The notes beneath the pieces are model-generated. The model was not told the origin of the DNA. It searched no databases and saw only the letters and a program-made list of their open reading frames with translations. The translations under genes and the position numbers were made by a program. This document shows, one piece after another, positions 59,942 to 64,000 of a stretch of DNA of 64,000 nt (within the stretch, counting starts at the first letter, position 1; each line of letters opens with the position of its first letter). Origin of the DNA: Pyronema omphalodes (Eukaryota; Ascomycota; Pezizomycetes; Pezizales; Pyronemataceae); assembly GCA_024516155.1 (NCBI GenBank), contig JAJJXM010000009.1, forward strand, positions 806,001 to 870,000, read 5' to 3'.

Positions 59942-60621
59942 GTGTGGTTACCTCCATAAGTTTTGCAAAGTCTCGGACTGTCTGGAGAGATTGTTAGTAT
60001 CGCAATTTCAAATCGTACAGAGGTATTGCAAACTATCAAGTAGTCCATCATGGAAGAAAAAAGATGAGCAATTACCGTTGATGGTGATTTAACGTCAATA
60101 ATTTGACACGGCCGTCAGATTGTACCAATAGTGGAGGAAAGATGGAGTTTTGTATATCCACGGGTGGAAAGAGATGTTCTGCTGATAGCCTAGTGGAGGG
60201 TGTACATATGACACGGAGCTCCGGCAAGGCTTTCTTAAATCCACCCTCTTACCTACCTGGTAACCCTGTCCCTATGACCGCTACCGGTAACCTTGTTCAA
60301 CTCTTCTCCTCTCTTCCCCATTTTCTTTTCTGTACTGCGCGTGGTCCGTTCCACACCTCGGACTAAAACCAACAGCAAAATTCGCCGTTGACTACATTCG
60401 ATTATGGTCCAAAGAGCAACACCCAAGACATAATTCGCGCTAGTTTACAGAGACAGTACCAGTGTACTGTTTGTTACAAAAACAATTGAAAGTCCCATTA
60501 TTAGCCACTACGTTGTACTTCGTATCATGGTGTACGAAGTTTCTGGGTTGTCTATTAAAGAGTTGTTATTTTATAAACCGCAAAACCAATATTCAACAAT
60601 AAAAACAATTTTAATCACGGA
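59942..60621. other. Repeat-nest spacer
   Basis: Continues the minus-strand coding-like frame to about 60051 (start-like Met, MMDYLIVCNTSVRFEIAIL), then sequence without recognisable features up to the second inverted-repeat element. Confidence 0.4.
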
Positions 60622-60748
60622 AATTATGCAGGATGCCACCGTCAAGACATCAAAATATCCAAGATACCCCCAAAAGTTTTTTCTATGCAATATACCCCTT
60701 GCTTAAATCCATGCCGCCGCACCAACCGCGAAGAAGTTTATTCGACGC

Positions 60749-60784
<36 letters not shown>

Positions 60785-61168
60785 CAAAGTTGAAATACAG
60801 GTGTGAGGCCCTTCACCGCCCAGTTGTGAATGGCCTCTCTGGAGATTCTTGTGAGAGGACAAGGCCATCTGGGGGTCACATGATGTGCCCAATCTCTGCC
60901 GAATTGACGTTGCTGGCATGCTCATTGATGCACTCGATTGTTGTGGTCGAAGATAAGCTTGAAAAGTGTGAGATGATGAGGAACTTGAAGGTCGGTTTAG
61001 AACCGAAGAAAATCACGGTGGAAAAAAATCGGTTCTTGAAAAACACTTTGTCGTGGCACATGCGGCAGGTGCGGCAGAATGAACCCAAGCAAGGAGTATA
61101 TTGAATAACATTAAGCGACGGGGTTATCTTGGATATTTCGATGTCTTGACGGGGGCATCCTGCATAAT
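60622..61168. mobile_element. Inverted-repeat (MITE-like) element, copy 2, both ends present
   Basis: The left end (ATTATGCAGGATGCCACCGT...) and the reverse complement of the right end (ATTATGCAGGATGCCCCCGT...) match over about 48 bp with only a few mismatches, giving terminal inverted repeats on a 547-bp element. It contains a 35-T tract at 60750-60784 and no transposase. A target-site duplication is not clear because the ends extend as an AT palindrome. The length and structure fit a miniature inverted-repeat transposable element. Confidence 0.75.
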
Positions 61169-61860
61169 ATCCATAAATAAAATAAAACGGAGGGAATGTA
61201 AAACGAGAGGGATATATCACCTAAGCCTTAAGCCATGAGTTGACTTTGGGCTTAGGATCATAGATGATTCATAGTGATTCATAAATTACGAAGATTGAGA
61301 CTGATATGTGATATGTAAGGCGTTTGCTCAATCATCAAGTTAACAAGTTACGTGCGAGCTTGACAAGATTCATCGAATGCAAACTCAACTGAAAAGAAAA
61401 AGAAATAGATAGGTAGAAATAGGTTAGTAAATAAATAGAAATTGAGTTGCTGGTGGAGAGACGCGGCGAGGCGGGACGCGGCGAGGCGGGATGAGGCAAT
61501 ATGAGCTACGGTGATGTGATTTGTCGTGATGTGAGATTTGAGATTTGCATGACTACCCGAGATAGACAGACAGGTGGGCAGGTGGGCATGTGGGCAGATA
61601 GGCAGATAGACAGACAGGTAGTAGACCGAGTATTGTGCGTGCGGCATGTATGATACCTACTATCTAGCTAGCTACCGGCTAGAAGCGAGTCCAAGATGGA
61701 TTATTTATAATTGCTGCATTGCCAGCCTTTGGAATTGCTAGTCAACATCTGGAGTAGAGAGGCGAGGAGAGAAGAGGAGAGAAGAGAGAGAGGAGAGAAG
61801 AGGAGAGAAGAGGAGAGAAGAGGAGAGAGAAGAGGAAGAGAAGAGGAGAGAAGAGGAGAG
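61169..61860. other. Spacer with short tandem motifs
   Basis: Includes GGCAGATAGACAGACAGGTA-like short repeats at about 61565-61620 and GAGAGAAGAGGA units leading into the purine satellite. No gene is seen. Confidence 0.5.
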
Positions 61861-62143
61861 AAGAGGAGAGAAGAGGAGAGCAGAGGAGAGCAGAAGAGAG
61901 CAGAAGAGAGCAGAAGAGAGCAGAAGAGAGCAGAAGAGAGCAGAAGAGAGCAGAAGAGAGCAGAAGAGAGCAGAAGAGAGCAGAAGAGAGCAGAAGAGAG
62001 CAGAAGAGAGCAGAAGAGAGCAGAAGAGAGCAGAAGAGAGCAGAAGAGCAGAAGAGAGCAGAAGAGAGCAGAAGAGAGCAGAAGAGAGCAGAAGAGAGCA
62101 GAAGAGAGCAGAAGAGAGCAGAAGAGAGCAGAAGAGAGCAGAG
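61860..62143 (+). repeat. Purine satellite (AGAGAGCAGA), about 26 copies
   Basis: A decamer array of AGAGAGCAGA with one 6-nt unit near 62045. It is preceded by GAGAAGAGGA-type units from about 61770. All bases on the plus strand except C are purines. The open frames in it (Glu/Arg-rich on plus, Leu/Ser-rich on minus) are by-products. Confidence 0.95.
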
Positions 62144-62204
62144 GCAGGGTACGAATAACGAAGTGAGAGTGTCGAGTTGAGAGTGCCGGGTGGGAAAAGA
62201 GCAA

Positions 62205-62412
62205 ACAGGACTCCAAAATGTAACGACGAGAATGAAAACCAGCAGGAGGAAGAGAGGTGGTAACAGGCCCAAGAAATGAAGCACGCTCTGGGGCGGATCC
62301 CAGCGAGACTCTAAGGTAACAGCTGGAGCCTCGAAATGTAATTAGACTGTGGTATACGTCATAACCTTAAGGTTGGGAACGTTCAAGAAAATCAAATCAA
62401 ATCAAATCAAAA
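62205..62412 (+). mobile_element. Probable retroelement 3' end with AAATC tail (copy 2)
   Basis: A diverged relative of 43750-43962 with the same block order (ACAGGACTCCA, CGACGAGAA, GCTCTGGGGCG, CTAAGGTAAC, CATAACCTTAAGGTT). It ends in repeated AAATC units instead of poly-A. It lies in the same orientation, upstream of the second 5S gene. Confidence 0.5.
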
Positions 62413-63144
62413 GCTAGTCACCATCCATCATCCATGGTTCATGATAGTCTGAAGTTAGCCAGCAAAGGGAAATAATGATAGATAATGATACAATCTACTG
62501 TGGGAACGTGTATAGATGTATCATTGTGGAAAGTAGTTACTGAGAACTGTTGAGAATCTTGGTGCCGTAGATCGACCCGCAGCTGCCAGTGGAGTAAAAA
62601 AATCAAAAGGTAAACCAAATCAGAGTCACTTATTTCTTATGATTTTACTTTCATTTTTTTTGTCTTTGGCTTTTTCCCCTTCCATGGAGACATGATTAGA
62701 TATGATTAATATCCCCCGTCCCGCAGCTTCGGGTATTGAATCTGGTTTTATATGGTTCATATGTGCTTCTTTATCACTAACTAATCTACGACTAAACAGC
62801 GACTATTCTGCTACTATGCTGCTACTATGCAGCGACCAAACTGCATCATCCCGCGCCCTACTATATTCTAAATCTCTATCATTTATAGTGACCAATCATG
62901 CCATATCACTCATGCGCTGATTTGATGAATCTCAAATTTCTGTGGGGAAAACATGCTCAGTCCACCACCGCCGACATCACAGAAGCAGGAATGGGCATAA
63001 AACTTTAAGAATTTACCGAGTGAGAGCTTCATGATAGGTGTCACCAACCTGATGGTAAAGTAGATGACAGGAAACAGCAAAGACACGTCAAGGTTATGCA
63101 TTGCTTGAAAAGTGAACATATTTTAAAATGAAGCATTGCAAACA
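62413..63144. other. Spacer upstream of the second 5S gene
   Basis: AT-rich sequence without a recognised gene. A TATA-like ATATTTTAAAATG lies about 20-30 bp before the 5S gene. Confidence 0.5.
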
Positions 63145-63262
63145 GCTACGGTCATAGAATTATGAATACAACGCATCCCGTCCGCTCTGCGCTATTTAAG
63201 CATGATATCGTCCGGCTAGTACTGTCGTGGGTGACCAGACGGGAATCCCGGATACTGTAGTT
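63145..63262 (+). rRNA. 5S ribosomal RNA gene (copy 2)
   Basis: 118 nt, identical to the gene at 44019 except one C/T difference (GAATTATGAA versus GAATCATGAA). It has the same terminal helix and internal control region and is followed by a T6 terminator. The flanks are unrelated to those of copy 1 outside the gene, so this is a dispersed copy and not a tandem array. Confidence 0.96.
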
Positions 63263-64000
63263 TTTTGCTCATTTTTCGGTTTCCAATGCATCGACACCTC
63301 TACATATACGCAAGTCTACATGTCAACTGTCGCATATCTCCATATTCCATCCTGCTACAACCAAGCCGTATCTACGGCTACAACTACGGCTACAACTACG
63401 GCTACAACTACGGCTACAACTACAGACAACTACAGACAACTACAACTACTAGTCTTTGGTCCTTAGTCTTTAGAGTGGGTGAGAGTTGGTGCTGGTGTTG
63501 GTGTGGTGATAACATCCTCCATTATCACAACGCGGCATGTGATATCCTATCCCATCTTATCCATCCCATCCTATCCATCCCATCCTATCCATCCACCACC
63601 AAGGCCACCACCACCTCGAGTGCTTCTCGACGCATTGTCGATCTTTCCTGTTACTGTAAGTCACGGCCGCGTCACTTGGTACTTATTCCGGTGATTGTTT
63701 CCAATTGCAGCGGATTTGAAGCAAAAGCAGAAGCAGAGGCAGAGGCGGCCCATCTATAATTCATCTTTAACTTAGCAGAAAAAATTTATGTACTCTTTGA
63801 CTGAAGGTGAAAAATGGAGGATGTAAGGTATGCGAGGTATGATATGCTCTGATATGCTATGCTATGTCAAGGGAGAAATGAAAAAGCACGCAAAATGTAA
63901 AACATAAAACGTAAAGTGCTTTGCTCCCGTAATCAGGCATGCTTATAGACACTACTTTTGGTATACCGCGAATGGAAGATTGTGCCGTGCATATGTTGGA
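63263..64000. other. 3' end of window, simple repeats
   Basis: A 12-bp CTACGGCTACAA tandem repeat (four units, about 63372-63421), then CATCCTATCC-type repeats at 63543-63595. The open frames here follow these repeats and are not called. Confidence 0.5.

Noticed and set aside
58339..60925. Lys-run minus-strand frames in both inverted-repeat elements (ATSIRQRLGTSCDPQMALSS)
   Set aside because: Identical in both copies only because the core is identical. They run straight into the poly-T tract as poly-Lys, and no family is recognised, so they are not called as a gene.
61711..62284. Long Glu/Arg-rich (+) and Leu/Ser-rich (-) frames
   Set aside because: Translations of the purine decamer satellite.
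1..64000. CRISPR array, bacterial operon or secondary-metabolite cluster
   Set aside because: The tandem repeats lack unique spacers, the genes contain spliceosomal introns, and no PKS, NRPS or terpene-cyclase motif was seen.

Overview
The window looks like nuclear DNA of a filamentous ascomycete (Pezizomycotina). The protein genes are cut by short GT-AG introns, mostly 45-80 nt, often with a CTAAC/CTAAT-like branch point just before the acceptor. Two 5S rRNA genes lie dispersed as single copies rather than in rDNA. The conserved proteins (SEB1/NRD1, ORC5, PUF4, EMC7, ILV2, RRP4, EDE1) are of fungal type. The class is uncertain. Ten recognisable protein genes in 64 kb is sparse for an ascomycete, and the spacers are long and rich in simple repeats and G/C homopolymers.

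Layout. 0.7-4.0 kb (-): SEB1/NRD1-like termination factor, eight exons. 4.0-9.7 kb: gene-empty. 9.7-11.2 kb (-): DCAF4-like WD-repeat protein. 11.9-13.5 kb (-): ORC5. 13.5-16.3 kb: long spacer and PUF4 leader. 16.3-19.6 kb (+): PUF4-like Pumilio protein, with two PUF4-type target sites just downstream of its own stop. 20.4-22.0 kb (+): EMC7, with an unusually long intron. 22-24.5 kb: G/C runs and a perfect octamer satellite. 24.5-25.5 kb (-): short-chain dehydrogenase. 25.5-28.5 kb: spacer with CACGTG palindromes and GCN4/CPC1-type sites ahead of ILV2. 28.6-30.9 kb (+): ILV2. 33.8 kb (-): tRNA-Gly(TCC). 35.3-36.7 kb: perfect hairpin and coding-like sequence of unknown origin. 39.4-41.7 kb (+): a four-exon gene, possibly the fungal AF4/Ebp1-type super-elongation-complex scaffold. 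44.0 kb: 5S rRNA. 44.4-45.6 kb (-): RRP4. 46.2-46.6 kb (-): broken thioesterase pseudogene. 49.2-49.6 kb: hexamer satellite. 50.3 kb (+): tRNA-Ala(AGC). 52.9-57.3 kb (+): EDE1. 58.2-61.2 kb: a repeat nest with two copies of an inverted-repeat-ended element around a tandemly duplicated coding-like segment. 61.9-62.1 kb: purine satellite. 63.1 kb: second 5S gene.

The genes are housekeeping and not clustered by pathway. Several concern RNA metabolism: SEB1 (termination), PUF4 (mRNA decay and translation), RRP4 (exosome), and perhaps the AF4-like protein (elongation). The others serve replication licensing (ORC5), ubiquitination (DCAF4-like), membrane-protein insertion (EMC7), branched-chain amino acid synthesis (ILV2) and endocytosis (EDE1). 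I see no CRISPR array, secondary-metabolite cluster or intact autonomous transposon. Exon borders were placed by hand from frame continuity and splice signals; every model given closes in frame.
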